Of a stretch of DNA of 64,000 nucleotides, positions 27,008 to 36,135 are shown one piece after another. The translations under genes and the position numbers were made by a program. The stretch comes from Micromonospora cremea (lineage in GTDB: Bacteria > Actinomycetota > Actinomycetes > Mycobacteriales > Micromonosporaceae). Every line of letters begins with the position of its first letter. The stretch's first letter is position 1. The notes beneath the pieces are model-generated. The model did no database searches, had not been told where the DNA came from, and saw only the letters and a list, made by a program, of their open reading frames with translations. The stretch is from positions 248,001 through 312,000 of the forward strand of contig NZ_FSQT01000002.1 of NCBI RefSeq assembly GCF_900143515.1. Direction: 5' to 3'.

Positions 27008-27952
27008 TCAGTCACGCAGGATCTCAAGCGCGCGTTCCAGGTCGTCAGGGTAGTCGCTGACGAACCGGACCTCGTCCCCCGTTCGGGGGTGCAGGAAGCT
27101 CAACTCGCGGGCGTGCAGCCACTGTCGGGCCAGCCCGAGCCGGGCCGACAGGGTGGGGTCGGCGCCGTAGGTGAGGTCGCCCACACAGGGGTGCCGCAGG
27201 GTCGAGAAGTGCACCCGGATCTGGTGGGTTCGGCCGGTCTCCAGACGAACGTCGACCAGGCTGGCCGCCGGGAACGCCTCCAGCGTGTCGTAGTGGGTGA
27301 TGCTCGGTTTGCCGCCGGAGACCACGGCCCAGCGGTAGTCGTGGGTGGGGTGCCGGTCGATCGGCGCGTCGACGGTGCCCCGCAGCGGATCCAGGTGCCC
27401 CTGCACCACCGCGTGGTAGCCCTTGTCCACCTCGCGGTACTTGAAGGCCCGCTTCAGCGCGGTGTACGCCTGCTCGCTCTTGGCCACCACCATGATCCCG
27501 GTGGTGCCCACGTCGAGCCGGTGCACCACGCCCTGCCGCTCGGCGGCGCCGCTGGTGGAGATGCGGTGCCCGATCGCGGCGAGGGCGCCGATCACCGTCG
27601 GGCCGGTCCAGCCCGGGCTCGGGTGCGCGGCCACGCCGACCGGCTTGTCCACCACCACGATGTCGTCGTCGGCGTACACGACTCGCAGGCCCGGCACCGC
27701 CTGCGGCACCACGGTCGGCGGGGCGACCGCGGCGGGAAGCGTGACGTCCAGCCAGGAGCCGGCCTTGACCTTGTGCGAGTTGGGCCGCGCGGCGCCGTCG
27801 ACCAGCGCGTCACCGGCATCGATCAGGGCCGCGGCGGCGGTGCGGGAGAGCCCGAACAGCCGGGCCACCGCCTGGTCCAGCCGCATCCCGTCGAGCCCGT
27901 CCGGCACGGGCAGTGAGCGGTGGTCGCCGCCAGCGGCGAACGCGGAGGTCAC
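27008..27952 (-). CDS. 23S rRNA pseudouridine synthase, RluA/RluD family
   Basis: A 314-residue protein: an N-terminal S4 RNA-binding domain (about residues 18-75, [20 protein letters not shown]) and an RluA catalytic domain with [19 protein letters not shown], where D147 is the catalytic aspartate. [15 protein letters not shown] and [21 protein letters not shown] are the other family motifs. It probably modifies helix 69 of 23S rRNA as RluD does. GTG 27952 overlaps the lspA stop (GTGA), the common actinobacterial lspA-rluD pairing. Confidence 0.93.
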   Translation of the reverse strand: MTSAFAAGGDHRSLPVPDGLDGMRLDQAVARLFGLSRTAAAALIDAGDALVDGAARPNSHKVKAGSWLDVTLPAAVAPPTVVPQAVPGLRVVYADDDIVVVDKPVGVAAHPSPGWTGPTVIGALAAIGHRISTSGAAERQGVVHRLDVGTTGIMVVAKSEQAYTALKRAFKYREVDKGYHAVVQGHLDPLRGTVDAPIDRHPTHDYRWAVVSGGKPSITHYDTLEAFPAASLVDVRLETGRTHQIRVHFSTLRHPCVGDLTYGADPTLSARLGLARQWLHARELSFLHPRTGDEVRFVSDYPDDLERALEILRD

Positions 27953-28563
27953 GCCCGCTCCCGCTGGTCGGCGCCCTGGGGGGCGCTCGCGTCGGCCGGG
28001 TCGCCGTCGCGGCCGACCCGCCGCCCGTCACGCTGGCGGCCGGTCAGCTCCAGCAGCACGGCCAGCAGCACGCCGCAGACCAGCGAGCTGTCGGCCAGGT
28101 TGAACACCGGCCAGACCTGGCCGTACGGGTCGAAGAGGCTGATCATGTCGACCACGTGGCCGTGGAAGGGCGAGGGCGCCCGGAAGATCCGGTCGACGAG
28201 GTTGCCCAGCGCGCCGCCGAGCACCAGGCCGAGGGAGATGGCCCAGGGCAGCGAACGCAGCCGCAGCGCCATCCAGACGATCCAGCCGACCACCCCGATG
28301 GTGATCAGCGGGAAGACCCAGGTGTGGTCGGCGCCGATGCTCCACGCCGCACCGCTGTTGCGGGTGAGACTCAGGTAGACCAGCCCACCGAGCAGCCGGG
28401 CCGGCTCCCGGTCGGTCAGCGTGGCCAGCGCGAGGTGCTTGGTGAGCAGGTCGGCCAGCAGGGCCACCAGGGCGACCCCGGCGAGGATCGCGACGGCCCT
28501 CGGCCGGGGTTTGTCGCCGCCCGGGTCGGTGCGGCCGGGTTCGGCGGACGGTGCTGCGGTCAT
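27949..28563 (-). CDS. lspA: Lipoprotein signal peptidase LspA
   Basis: A 204-residue integral membrane aspartyl protease with four helices. The catalytic aspartates are D124 ([13 protein letters not shown]) and D158 ([10 protein letters not shown]), and [10 protein letters not shown] is the conserved second element. It removes signal peptides from prolipoproteins after lipid modification. It follows the DksA-type gene by 64 bp and overlaps the rluD-like gene, so the three probably share a transcript. Confidence 0.96.
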   Translation of the reverse strand: MTAAPSAEPGRTDPGGDKPRPRAVAILAGVALVALLADLLTKHLALATLTDREPARLLGGLVYLSLTRNSGAAWSIGADHTWVFPLITIGVVGWIVWMALRLRSLPWAISLGLVLGGALGNLVDRIFRAPSPFHGHVVDMISLFDPYGQVWPVFNLADSSLVCGVLLAVLLELTGRQRDGRRVGRDGDPADASAPQGADQRERA

Positions 28564-28627
28564 GCGCTCCCCATCGACAGTCTCGGCGGTGATCGCTCAC
28601 CGTCTCATCGCCGCCGGGGAGCGGACC

Positions 28628-29047
28628 TCAGCGCCGCTCCTCCAGCTGCTTGCACGTCACGCACAGGGTGGCCGACGGGAAGGCGGCGAGGCGCTCGACC
28701 GGAATCGGGTTGCCGCACCGCTCGCACCAGCCGTAACCACCCTCGTCGAGGCGCTCCAGGGCGCGCTCGACCTGCGTGATCCTTTCCAGGATGCTGTTGG
28801 CGAGAGAGATCTCCTGCTCCCGCTCGAGCGTCTTGGTGCCGGTGTCGGCCTGGTCGTCCCCGGCCGAGTCGGTCAGCCGATCGCGCTGCAGCTCGGTGAT
28901 CTCACTCAGCGTCTGATCGTACTCGGCGCGAAGCTCGTCCCGCCGCGCCGCCAACGCCGCCCGGATCTTCTCGGTCTCCGCCGCGCTGCGGGTGGCCTTG
29001 GCCACCGGCTTGCGGCCGGCGGTCCTGGTGTCGGCTGGCTTCGCCAT
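28628..29047 (-). CDS. DksA/TraR-family C4 zinc-finger protein
   Basis: A 139-residue protein. A basic N-terminus and a long coiled coil (about residues 24-105) precede the C4 finger C108-x2-C111-x17-C129-x2-C132 in WCERCGNPIPVERLA and LCVTCKQ. DksA/TraR proteins bind the RNA polymerase secondary channel; actinobacterial members of this type may act in redox or developmental control. ATG 29047 is chosen because GAGGGAGCG is placed 6-8 bases ahead; a longer frame has no ribosome site. A good sigma-70-type promoter lies 130 bp upstream. Confidence 0.88.
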   Translation of the reverse strand: MAKPADTRTAGRKPVAKATRSAAETEKIRAALAARRDELRAEYDQTLSEITELQRDRLTDSAGDDQADTGTKTLEREQEISLANSILERITQVERALERLDEGGYGWCERCGNPIPVERLAAFPSATLCVTCKQLEERR

Positions 29048-29173
29048 GGGTCGCTCCCTCGGCCGCGGCACCACGTGGTCCGCGGCGCCTGGTCAGGGGG
29101 CGCCGACCAGGGCGTCCCCTATGTACGAAAAGGGGCGCGCGGCGACGATGGCCGCGCACTCCGGAGGTTGGCA

Positions 29174-29202
29174 AGAATACGGAACGTACAGGCGTCCGAC
29201 AA
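29174..29202 (-). promoter_or_regulatory. Promoter of the DksA-type gene
   Basis: On the minus strand TTGTCG (29202-29197), a 17-base spacer and TATTCT (29179-29174) form one of the better housekeeping-type promoters in the window. It leaves a 5' leader of about 120 bases before the ATG at 29047. I see no obvious structured element in the leader. Confidence 0.7.
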
Positions 29203-29272
29203 CGTGCCGCACCGTCGCACCGCTTAACAGCCCCGAGCCCTGCCTAACTGGGACAAAAGGAACGCTAGCAGA

Positions 29273-30772
29273 TCAAAGGTCCGCCTCATCCCCGTACTCA
29301 CCAAACCACCGGGCCAGCCGACCCCGCCGGCTGACCGCCCGCAGCCGACGCTCGGCGGCGTCGCGCACCCCGCCGGTGGCCACGATCAACAGGCTGTCGC
29401 CGGTCTTCAGCCGGGTGTCCGGACCGGGCACGAAGCCCACCCCGTCCCGCAGCACCAGAGTGACCGAGGCGCCCAGCGGCAGCCGCAACTCGTCGACGTG
29501 CACGCCGGCCAACCGCGAGCCCGGCGGCACCTCCAGCTGGAGCAGGTCGGCCCGCATCCGCTCCAGTGGGGCGGTCTCGACGTGGATCTCGGTGGCCTCG
29601 GCTGGCGCGGCGATCCGCAGCCGGCGGGAGAGCGGCCCGAGCGTCCCGGTCTGCACCAGCGTGAAGATCACCACCAGCACGAAGACCGCGTCGAAGAGGC
29701 GCTCCGCGCCGGGCACACGCTCGGAGAGCGGAATGGTGGCCAGCACGATCGGCACCGCCCCGCGCAACCCCGCCCAGGACAGGAACGCCTGCTCGCGCAG
29801 GCCGACCCGGAACGGCAGCGCCGACACGACCACCGACAGCGGCCGGGCCAGGAGCACCAGCGCCAGCCCGGCGACCACCGCCGGCAGCACCGCCGCGTCC
29901 AGCCGGCCCGGCGAGGCCAGCAGCCCGAGCAGCACGAACAGACCGATCTGGGCGAGCCAGGCCAGCCCGTCGGCGAAGCCGAGGATCGCCTGCCGGTGCG
30001 GCAGCCGGGCGTTGCCCAGCAGCACCCCGGCGACGTAGACGGCGAGGAACCCCGAGGCGTGCAGCACCGCCCCCGCGGCGTACGCCAGCACGGTGATCCC
30101 CACCGCGGCGATCGGGTACAGCCCGGCCGAGGGCAGCGCCGCCCGGCGCAGCGCCCAGGTGCCGGCGACGCCGGCGCCCACGCCCACCGCGGCCCCGACA
30201 CCCAGCTCGTACGTGACCAGGGCGGCCTCGTACCACCACGGGTGCGCCCAGCCCTGGTGGGACAGGAGCACCACCAGCAGCACCACCGGGGCGTCGTTCA
30301 TGCCCGACTCGGCCTCGATCGCGGCCACCAGGCGGGGTGGCAGGCGCAGCCGGCGCAGGGTCGCGAAGACGGCGGCCGCGTCGGTGGAGGACAGCACCGC
30401 GCCGTAGAGCAGCGCCAGCCGCCAGTCCAGCCCCAGCAGCAGGTGCAGGGCGACGCCGACCAGCACGATGCTGACCACCACACCCACTGTGGACAGCGCG
30501 ACGGCCAGACCGAGCACCGGCCGCAACGTGCTCCACCGGGCGGTCAGACCACCCTCCGCGATGATCACGATCAGGGCGCAGAAGCCGAGGGTCCGGGTCA
30601 GGTCGACATCGTCGAAGCGGATGCCCAGCCCGGACTCGCCGATCGCCACGCCGAGCGCCAGGTAGACCAGGAGGCTGGGCACCCCGAGTCGGGTGGAGAG
30701 CCGGACCGCGCCGACCGCCACCAGCAGCACCGCCGCGCCGAGCAGCAGCGCGATATCCAGCCCGGGCGTCAC
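29273..30772 (-). CDS. CPA1-type potassium/proton or sodium/proton antiporter (NhaP2-like)
   Basis: A 499-residue protein with 12-13 hydrophobic helices over the first 380 residues and a C-terminal RCK/TrkA-C-like cytosolic domain (about 400-480, LEVPPGSRLAGVHVDELRLP). SSTDAAAVFATLRR, ESGMNDAPVV with the ion-binding ND pair, and SWAGLRGAVPIVLA mark the NhaP/CPA1 family. The TrkA-C domain resembles NhaP2/CvrA, which exports K+ or NH4+ for protons. GTG 30772 is chosen from the family N-terminus; its ribosome site is weak. The hairpin at 30781-30822 lies just upstream. Confidence 0.9.
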   Translation of the reverse strand: MTPGLDIALLLGAAVLLVAVGAVRLSTRLGVPSLLVYLALGVAIGESGLGIRFDDVDLTRTLGFCALIVIIAEGGLTARWSTLRPVLGLAVALSTVGVVVSIVLVGVALHLLLGLDWRLALLYGAVLSSTDAAAVFATLRRLRLPPRLVAAIEAESGMNDAPVVLLVVLLSHQGWAHPWWYEAALVTYELGVGAAVGVGAGVAGTWALRRAALPSAGLYPIAAVGITVLAYAAGAVLHASGFLAVYVAGVLLGNARLPHRQAILGFADGLAWLAQIGLFVLLGLLASPGRLDAAVLPAVVAGLALVLLARPLSVVVSALPFRVGLREQAFLSWAGLRGAVPIVLATIPLSERVPGAERLFDAVFVLVVIFTLVQTGTLGPLSRRLRIAAPAEATEIHVETAPLERMRADLLQLEVPPGSRLAGVHVDELRLPLGASVTLVLRDGVGFVPGPDTRLKTGDSLLIVATGGVRDAAERRLRAVSRRGRLARWFGEYGDEADL

Positions 30773-30780
30773 GGTTGCCG

Positions 30781-30822
30781 AGGGCCTGTGTCGACGTCCT
30801 CGGTCGAGCCGGCACAGGCCCT
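30781..30822. terminator. Two-step hairpin between the DUF167 and antiporter genes
   Basis: AGGGCCTGTG (30781-30790) pairs perfectly with CACAGGCCCT (30813-30822), and TCGAC/GTCGA inside (30791-30795, 30803-30807) adds a second stem. Lying in a 64-bp gap after the DUF167 stop, it is a likely terminator. Confidence 0.65.
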
Positions 30823-30836
30823 GGCCCGGGCGTTCC

Positions 30837-31142
30837 TCACCCGGCGGATCCGTCGCGCAGCCGGCGCAGCACCTCGGACAGCGCCGGGTCGGGACGGTCG
30901 ACGAGGAAGAGCTTGTCCCGGCTGGCCGCGCCGGTACGCAGCGACACCGCAGCGGGCCGGACACCCAGCGCGCCGGCCAACGCCCGGCGGGCGGCCTCGG
31001 TGGCCCGACCGTCCACGGCCGGGGCGTGCACCGCGATCACCAGGGCCGGGCCGTGCGGGCCGTCGAACCGGCCACCGACCCGGTCCCGGGAGGCGCCGGG
31101 CTTCACCCGTACCGCCACGGTGAGCGTGTCCTGCGCGGGCAC
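30837..31142 (-). CDS. DUF167 (YggU) family protein
   Basis: A 101-residue small alpha/beta protein. AVRVKPGASRDRVGG at residues 10-24, AVHAPAVDGRATEAARRALA and VSLRTGAASRDKLFLV are the DUF167 signature. Function is unknown. In many actinobacteria it lies near the ftsZ-sepF-ylmG-divIVA cluster, as here. The GTG at 31142 begins 10 bases after the preceding stop with GAAGCGG ahead. Confidence 0.9.
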   Translation of the reverse strand: MPAQDTLTVAVRVKPGASRDRVGGRFDGPHGPALVIAVHAPAVDGRATEAARRALAGALGVRPAAVSLRTGAASRDKLFLVDRPDPALSEVLRRLRDGSAG

Positions 31143-31152
31143 CGGTGCCGCT

Positions 31153-31866
31153 TCAGATCGGCCGGGCGTCGGCGAGCAGGGCGGTGGCCGGCGCGCAGTG
31201 CGCGCACGGGGTGAAGCCGAGCTCGACGGCCTCGGCGACCGGCAGCGTCTCCGACGCCCGGCCGACGAGGTGCCGGCAGCTGGCGAGGTGGTAGCGGGGT
31301 CGACCGTCCACCACCTGGACGGGGTCGGGCAGCCGGGCCACCCGGGCCGCCTCGGCGGGGGTGACCGGCTGCGCGGCCGGCTCCTCGTCCGCCACGGCAT
31401 CGGTCGCTGGCGCACCAACGCCGGACGCCTCGTCGGCCGGCGTCGCGAAGGGCGACGCCTGACTGGCGGACGAGGCGCGGGCGGAAGCGTGATCGGCCGG
31501 GGTCTCGAACGGCGATCCCTGGTCGGCCGACGGCTCGGGTGGTTGCCGCCACCCGGTGCCGCCGGTACCGACCGTCGTGGGCACGTGCTGGACCGGCACT
31601 TCCGGCTCGACCAGCGGCGGCCCGTACGCGACACCCGGTCCGGCCTGGCTGGCCGTGCGGGGCGCTCCGGGGCTCCGCCGGCCGGTCCGGCCGGGCTCCG
31701 CCGTGGCGCGGGTGGCGGCTGCCTGGCGGGCGCCCACCACCAACGCCACGGCGGCCAGCAGACTGGCCGCGATGGAGATGATCAACATGATGCTGGAGCC
31801 ACCGGCCAGGCCGAGCACCAGTAGCACCACTGCGACGAGGATGAGCAGGAGACTCGCGACTATCAC
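31153..31866 (-). CDS. Membrane protein with a C-terminal H/C-rich metal-binding-like motif
   Basis: A 237-residue protein. Two hydrophobic helices (3-22 and 26-45) are followed by a 130-residue disordered Pro/Ser/Ala/Glu-rich linker and a compact C-terminal module (about 190-230): YHLASCRHLVGRA, then LPVAEAVELGFTPCAHCAP. The spacing Y-H-x3-C-x2-L ... A-x4-GF-x-P-C-x2-C is the small motif found at the ends of many bacterial and phage proteins, probably a zinc or Ada-like site. It is anchored in the membrane with the module in the cytosol or outside. It directly precedes the DUF167 gene. Confidence 0.75.
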   Translation of the reverse strand: MIVASLLLILVAVVLLVLGLAGGSSIMLIISIAASLLAAVALVVGARQAAATRATAEPGRTGRRSPGAPRTASQAGPGVAYGPPLVEPEVPVQHVPTTVGTGGTGWRQPPEPSADQGSPFETPADHASARASSASQASPFATPADEASGVGAPATDAVADEEPAAQPVTPAEAARVARLPDPVQVVDGRPRYHLASCRHLVGRASETLPVAEAVELGFTPCAHCAPATALLADARPI

Positions 31867-31946
31867 GGCTCACCCCCGCCGCGTCGTACCGTCCAGGCGG
31901 TGCCGGCGACTGTCACCATCTGCGGACAGCGATCGCCGGCCGGTGC

Positions 31947-32750
31947 TCAGCGTCCGGCTTCGAGGGCGCCGGAGCGCCCGCCGCCGTACGAACCGGCGAG
32001 ACCCGCGGCGGCCAGCCCGTTGCCACCGGCGACCCGGCCTGCCTCGGAGCGGGTCATCTCGGCTTCGAGGCCCTGGCCGCGACCGTCGAGGTCACGCAGC
32101 TGGCTCTCCAGGTACGCCTTGAGCCGGGTGCGGTACTCGCGCTCGAACTGCTTGAGCTCCTCGATGTGCTTCTGCAGCGCCGTGCGCTTGGCGTCCAGGC
32201 CGCCCATGGCCTCCTGGTGCCGCTGGCGGGCGTCCCGCTCCAGGGCGTCGGCCTTCGCGCGAGCCTCGCGGGTCACCTCCTCGGCCTTGCTGCGGGCCTC
32301 GGACAGGAGCTGGTCGGCCTCGCGGCGCGCGTCGGACACGTGGTCGTCGGCGGTGCGCTGGGCCATCATCAGCACTCGCAGGGCCTGCTGCTCGCCGTCA
32401 CCGGTGACCGCACCCGGGCCGCCGGTCGCGCGGACCTGCTCCAGCTCGGACTGCATGGCGCGGGCGGCCTGCTCGGCCGCCGCCTTGTCGCGCTGCACCC
32501 GGTCCAGCTGTGCCTTGACGTCGTTGAGCTCCGCCGCGAGTCGGGCGTCGCCGCCGGGGCCGGCGGGGGCACCGCCACGGCCGCCGCGCTCCACCTGGGC
32601 GCGCAGCTCGTTGTTCTCCTCGATGAGACGGGCGAGCTCGCGCTCAACCTCGTCCAGGAAGGCGTCGACCTCCTCCTCGTCATACCCCCGCTTGCCGATC
32701 GGCGGCTTTTTGAAGGCGACGTTGTGTACGTCGGCCGGGGTCAGCGGCAT
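31947..32750 (-). CDS. wag31: DivIVA-domain cell polarity protein Wag31
   Basis: A 267-residue coiled-coil protein. The N-terminal membrane-binding DivIVA module reads [20 protein letters not shown], then [21 protein letters not shown]. Long coiled coils (about 30-65 and 90-225) and a glycine/alanine tail follow. It recruits the polar elongation machinery and is a known phosphorylation target in actinobacteria. The ATG at 32750 has AGGAG six bases ahead; an earlier ATG at 32795 lacks the family N-terminus. It is the last gene of the ftsZ-side division cluster. Confidence 0.95.
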   Translation of the reverse strand: MPLTPADVHNVAFKKPPIGKRGYDEEEVDAFLDEVERELARLIEENNELRAQVERGGRGGAPAGPGGDARLAAELNDVKAQLDRVQRDKAAAEQAARAMQSELEQVRATGGPGAVTGDGEQQALRVLMMAQRTADDHVSDARREADQLLSEARSKAEEVTREARAKADALERDARQRHQEAMGGLDAKRTALQKHIEELKQFEREYRTRLKAYLESQLRDLDGRGQGLEAEMTRSEAGRVAGGNGLAAAGLAGSYGGGRSGALEAGR

Positions 32751-32794
32751 CGAAACTCCTCGGGTCAGTTGCGGCCGCGAAAGCGCGTCGGTCA

Positions 32795-33100
32795 TCAGGC
32801 AGATGCCCTGATCGACGGCCCTAACACGAACTCCATCAGCACGAACAGGATAACCAGGAGCACAAGGGAGGCCAGGTCGATGCTCACGGTACCAATTCGC
32901 AGCGGAGGGATCACACGCCTCAACGCGTTGAGAGGGGGATCAGTGACGCTCCACACGGATTCCAGTCCAGCCGATGCTCCACGCCCCGGCTGCCACCGGC
33001 GGCCGTACTGCAGGACGGCGCTCAGCACAAACCGGGACAGAAGAAGGAGCAGGAAGACATAAAGGATCAGGTACAACACTTGCAGCAAGATCGACAACAC
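32795..33100 (-). CDS. YggT/YlmG-family membrane protein
   Basis: A 101-residue protein with two hydrophobic regions (3-28 and 73-95) and the YGGT loop [16 protein letters not shown]. YlmG-type proteins are encoded next to sepF across Gram-positives and cyanobacteria, and their loss affects division and nucleoid distribution. The gene lies between sepF and wag31 in the standard order. Confidence 0.92.
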   Translation of the reverse strand: MLSILLQVLYLILYVFLLLLLSRFVLSAVLQYGRRWQPGRGASAGLESVWSVTDPPLNALRRVIPPLRIGTVSIDLASLVLLVILFVLMEFVLGPSIRASA

Positions 33101-33128
33101 GGTCAGCGACGTCCCTCGGGTCGGGCGA

Positions 33129-33821
33129 TCAACTCAGACTGAAAAATCCGCCCTCAGCGATCTTGGCCTTGTCCTCCGCGGTGACCTGGACATTGGCCGG
33201 TGAGAGCAGGAACACCCGATTGGTCACGCGCTCGATCGTACCGCGCAGCCCGAACGCCAGACCGGCGGCGAAGTCAACCAGACGGCGGGCATCGGCCTCA
33301 TCCATCTCGGTGAGGTTGATGATCACCGGGACCCCGTCGCGGAAGTGCTCACCGATGGTGCGCGCCTCCCGGTACGTCGTCGGGTGCAGCGTGGTGATCT
33401 GGTAACGCTGCTCCTCCTCGGGCACCGCCCGTTCCCGTGCCGTGACCTGCGGCGCGAGAGCCAGGTTGTCCCGGGTGTGGTAGGTCAGCGCGCCGGAGGT
33501 CTCGCCGGCCGAGGACCGGGTGATCGACCGGACGCTGGACCGCTCGACGCGCTCCGGACGCTCGCCGTCGCCCCGGTCGGACTCGCCGACCCGCCCGTTG
33601 GAGCGCTCGGAGAGCCGAGTCCGCTCGCTGCCCCGTGGCCGGGGAGCCGGTGGCTCCTCGGCGTCCTCGTCGTCGTCGTCGGCGAACTCCTCGGCGTACC
33701 GGCTCTGCCGGTAACGCGAGTCGCGGTAGCCACCCTTGTCGTAGCCACCGTCGTCGTAGGCCCGCTCATCGTCCTCTTCGACCAGACCGAGCCAGACCCC
33801 CGCCTTGCGCAGTGCACCCAT
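33129..33821 (-). CDS. sepF: Cell division protein SepF
   Basis: A 230-residue protein. The amphipathic N-terminus [17 protein letters not shown] is the membrane anchor. An acidic/tyrosine-rich linker follows (residues 18-125), and the C-terminal SepF core (about 135-228) reads [20 protein letters not shown], then [17 protein letters not shown]. SepF tethers FtsZ to the membrane, the main such anchor in actinobacteria. ATG 33821 is chosen from the anchor sequence and GGAAGGGC ahead. Confidence 0.95.
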   Translation of the reverse strand: MGALRKAGVWLGLVEEDDERAYDDGGYDKGGYRDSRYRQSRYAEEFADDDDEDAEEPPAPRPRGSERTRLSERSNGRVGESDRGDGERPERVERSSVRSITRSSAGETSGALTYHTRDNLALAPQVTARERAVPEEEQRYQITTLHPTTYREARTIGEHFRDGVPVIINLTEMDEADARRLVDFAAGLAFGLRGTIERVTNRVFLLSPANVQVTAEDKAKIAEGGFFSLS

Positions 33822-33918
33822 CCCGCGCCCTTCCGTCCGCCGTGCGGCACGCGCCCCCGTGCCATGTCGCCCGTCGCGAGTGGACAATCATGCCCATCGG
33901 ACCGGAACGGCAATCCCC

Positions 33919-33944
33919 TGACGCGCGATTCGCGTCGCGCGTCA
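33919..33944. promoter_or_regulatory. Perfect inverted repeat upstream of sepF
   Basis: TGACGCGCGA (33919-33928) and TCGCGCGTCA (33935-33944) are a perfect 10-bp inverted repeat with a 6-base spacer, about 100 bp before the sepF start and 70 bp after the yggS stop. It may be a terminator that reduces read-through from ftsZ-yggS, or an operator for sepF. Confidence 0.5.
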
Positions 33945-34011
33945 CGACCCCCGACTAGGAGACGCCGTTCCTGAAACAACACTGATGTAATTTGCTTCTA
34001 TCGCGGTCAGG

Positions 34012-34755
34012 CTACCGCAGCGTGGGGCGCATTCCGAGTAACGCGCTACCGACGCGGACATGTGTCGCGCCGTATTGGATCGCGATTTCCAGGTCGCCGC
34101 TCATTCCGGCGGACAACGCGACCGCTCCCGGATGGACCAAGCGAAACGCCTCGGCCACCTCGGCCAGCCGGGCGAAGGCGCGCTCCGGCGCCCAACCCAG
34201 TGGCGCCACCGCCATCAGCCCGGCCAGCCGCAGCATCGGCGAGTCGGCCACCGCCTCGGCCACCGGCTCCAACCCGACCCCGGGGTCGGCCGAGCCCGGC
34301 AACGCGCCACCCCGGGCCGGGTCGCCGTCGATGCTCACCTGGACCAGAGCGTCCAGCGGCCGCTCCCGGTCGGCCGACGCGGTGGCCAGCGCCCGGGCCA
34401 GCCGGACACTGTCGACGGAGTGCACCACGTCGGCGTACCGGACCACCGAGCGGGCCTTGTTGCGCTGCAACTGGCCGATGAAGTGCCACCGCGGGCTCAC
34501 CCCGGCCGCGCTGACCTCGGCGGCCTTGCCGGCCGCCTCCTGGTCGCGGTTCTCCCCCACGTCGGTCACCCCGAGCCCGGCCAGCGCCAACACGTCGCTG
34601 GCCGGGTAGGTCTTGGTCACCGCGATCATCGTGACCTCGGCACGATCCCGGCCGGCGACGGCGCAGGCGTCGGCGATCCGGGCCCGAACCTGGGCCAGGC
34701 CGGCCGCGAGTTCGGCGCGCCGGTCCGGTCGTACCGTGGCTGAGCTGTCGGTCAT
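34012..34755 (-). CDS. YggS-family PLP homeostasis protein
   Basis: A 247-residue alanine-racemase-like barrel. MIAVTKTYPASDV holds the PLP lysine; VTDVGENRDQEAAGKA, WHFIGQLQRNKAR, LSAGMSGDLEIAI and GATHVRVGSALLG are the YggS/PLPBP motifs. It binds PLP without known enzyme activity and tunes vitamin B6 balance. It starts 9 bp after ftsZ, the place where ylmD/pgeF is usually interposed in related genomes. Confidence 0.95.
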   Translation of the reverse strand: MTDSSATVRPDRRAELAAGLAQVRARIADACAVAGRDRAEVTMIAVTKTYPASDVLALAGLGVTDVGENRDQEAAGKAAEVSAAGVSPRWHFIGQLQRNKARSVVRYADVVHSVDSVRLARALATASADRERPLDALVQVSIDGDPARGGALPGSADPGVGLEPVAEAVADSPMLRLAGLMAVAPLGWAPERAFARLAEVAEAFRLVHPGAVALSAGMSGDLEIAIQYGATHVRVGSALLGMRPTLR

Positions 34756-34764
34756 CGGCGGTGC

Positions 34765-35880
34765 TCAGGACCCGTTCTTGAGGAAGTCGGGCACGTCCAC
34801 GTCGTCGAAGAGCACCCGGCGCGGCGACTGGGTCGGCGCGGGCATGGTGGCCGGCGCCGGGACCGGGGCGCTCTGCGCCGCCGGCTGGTTGGTGTTGGTC
34901 TTGCGGGTCGGCTCGGCCGCCTTGTACGCCGGCGCGCCCCCGTCGAAGCCCGCCGCGATGACCGTCACCCGCACCTCGTCGCCGAGCGCGTCGTCGATCA
35001 CGGCGCCGAAGATGATGTTGGCGTCCGGGTGGGCCGCGTCGGTGACCAGCTGGGCCGCGTCGTTGATCTCGAACAGGCCCAGGTCGGAGCCGCCGGCGAT
35101 GGAGAGCAGCACGCCGCGCGCGCCGTCCATGCTCTGCTCCAGCAGCGGGCTGGAGATGGCCGCCTCGGCCGCCTCGACCGCGCGGTTCTCGCCGCGGGCG
35201 CTGCCGATGCCCATCAGCGCGCTGCCGGCACCGCTCATCACGCTCTTGACGTCGGCGAAGTCCAGGTTGATCAGACCCGGGGTGGTGATCAGGTCGGTGA
35301 TGCCCTGCACACCGGAGAGCAGCACCTGGTCGGCGGTGCGGAACGCGTCCATCATGCTGATGCCACGGTCGCCCAGCGCCAGCAGCCGGTCGTTCGGGAT
35401 GACGATCAGGGTGTCGCACTGGTTGCGCAGTTCGTCTATTCCGGACTCGGCCTGCACCTGGCGGCGCTTGCCCTCGAAGGAGAACGGCCGGGTCACCACG
35501 CCGATGGTCAGCGCGCCGAGCTTGCGGGCGATGTTCGCCACCACGGGCGCGCCACCGGTGCCGGTGCCGCCGCCCTCACCGCAGGTCACGAAGACCATGT
35601 CGGCGCCCTTGAGCACCTCCTCGATCTCGTCCCGGTGGTCCTCGGCGGCGTTCTTGCCGACATCCGGGTTGGCGCCGGCGCCCAGCCCACGGGTCAGCTC
35701 CCGGCCGACGTCGAGCTTGACGTCGGCGTCACTCATCAGCAGCGCCTGGGCATCCGTGTTGATCGCGATGAACTCGACGCCCTTGAGCCCAACCTCGATC
35801 ATCCGGTTGACGGCGTTGACGCCGCCTCCCCCGATGCCGACGACCTTGATGACCGCCAGGTAGTTGTGCGGAGGTGTCAT
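34765..35880 (-). CDS. ftsZ: Cell division GTPase FtsZ
   Basis: A 371-residue tubulin homologue. The nucleotide loop [15 protein letters not shown], tubulin signature GGGTGTG at 103-109 and T7 loop [20 protein letters not shown] are intact. A 50-residue disordered linker ends in [13 protein letters not shown], the conserved C-terminal peptide that binds SepF. ATG 35880 is preceded by AAGGACCGGAG. A TTGACA-type promoter with an inverted repeat lies about 110 bp upstream. Confidence 0.98.
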   Translation of the reverse strand: MTPPHNYLAVIKVVGIGGGGVNAVNRMIEVGLKGVEFIAINTDAQALLMSDADVKLDVGRELTRGLGAGANPDVGKNAAEDHRDEIEEVLKGADMVFVTCGEGGGTGTGGAPVVANIARKLGALTIGVVTRPFSFEGKRRQVQAESGIDELRNQCDTLIVIPNDRLLALGDRGISMMDAFRTADQVLLSGVQGITDLITTPGLINLDFADVKSVMSGAGSALMGIGSARGENRAVEAAEAAISSPLLEQSMDGARGVLLSIAGGSDLGLFEINDAAQLVTDAAHPDANIIFGAVIDDALGDEVRVTVIAAGFDGGAPAYKAAEPTRKTNTNQPAAQSAPVPAPATMPAPTQSPRRVLFDDVDVPDFLKNGS

Positions 35881-35986
35881 CTCCGGTCCTTCCCTTCGAG
35901 ATTGGCTTCGGCCGACCGGGTACGGCGTGGCCAGACCGGCGGCCGACGAGAGCTGTCACCAGCGAGGATCAGAGCTGAACCCTCAC

Positions 35987-36015
35987 CCTCTACTAGAGGC
36001 TTACAGTTATGTCAA
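35987..36015 (-). promoter_or_regulatory. ftsZ promoter with an inverted repeat at the -10
   Basis: On the minus strand a consensus TTGACA (36015-36010), 17 bases and TAGAGG (35992-35987). The -10 is the second arm of the palindrome CCTCTAGTAGAGG (35999-35987), so a protein binding it would block the promoter. The remaining 255 bp between ftsZ and ftsQ hold no gene. Confidence 0.6.
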
Positions 36016-36135
36016 CCACTGATCCTCTTCGGGGCAACGTAAGCGCCGCCGCGCGATGAGCCAAGGACCCGCCCGGCGTGTCGCCGCCCGGAGCGCAACG
36101 AGTCACCTTTCCGCACCTCGCGACGCGCCCTCCGG

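Noticed and set aside
32751..32795. Earlier ATG at 32795 for wag31
   Set aside because: The conserved DivIVA N-terminus begins at 32750, with AGGAG directly ahead.
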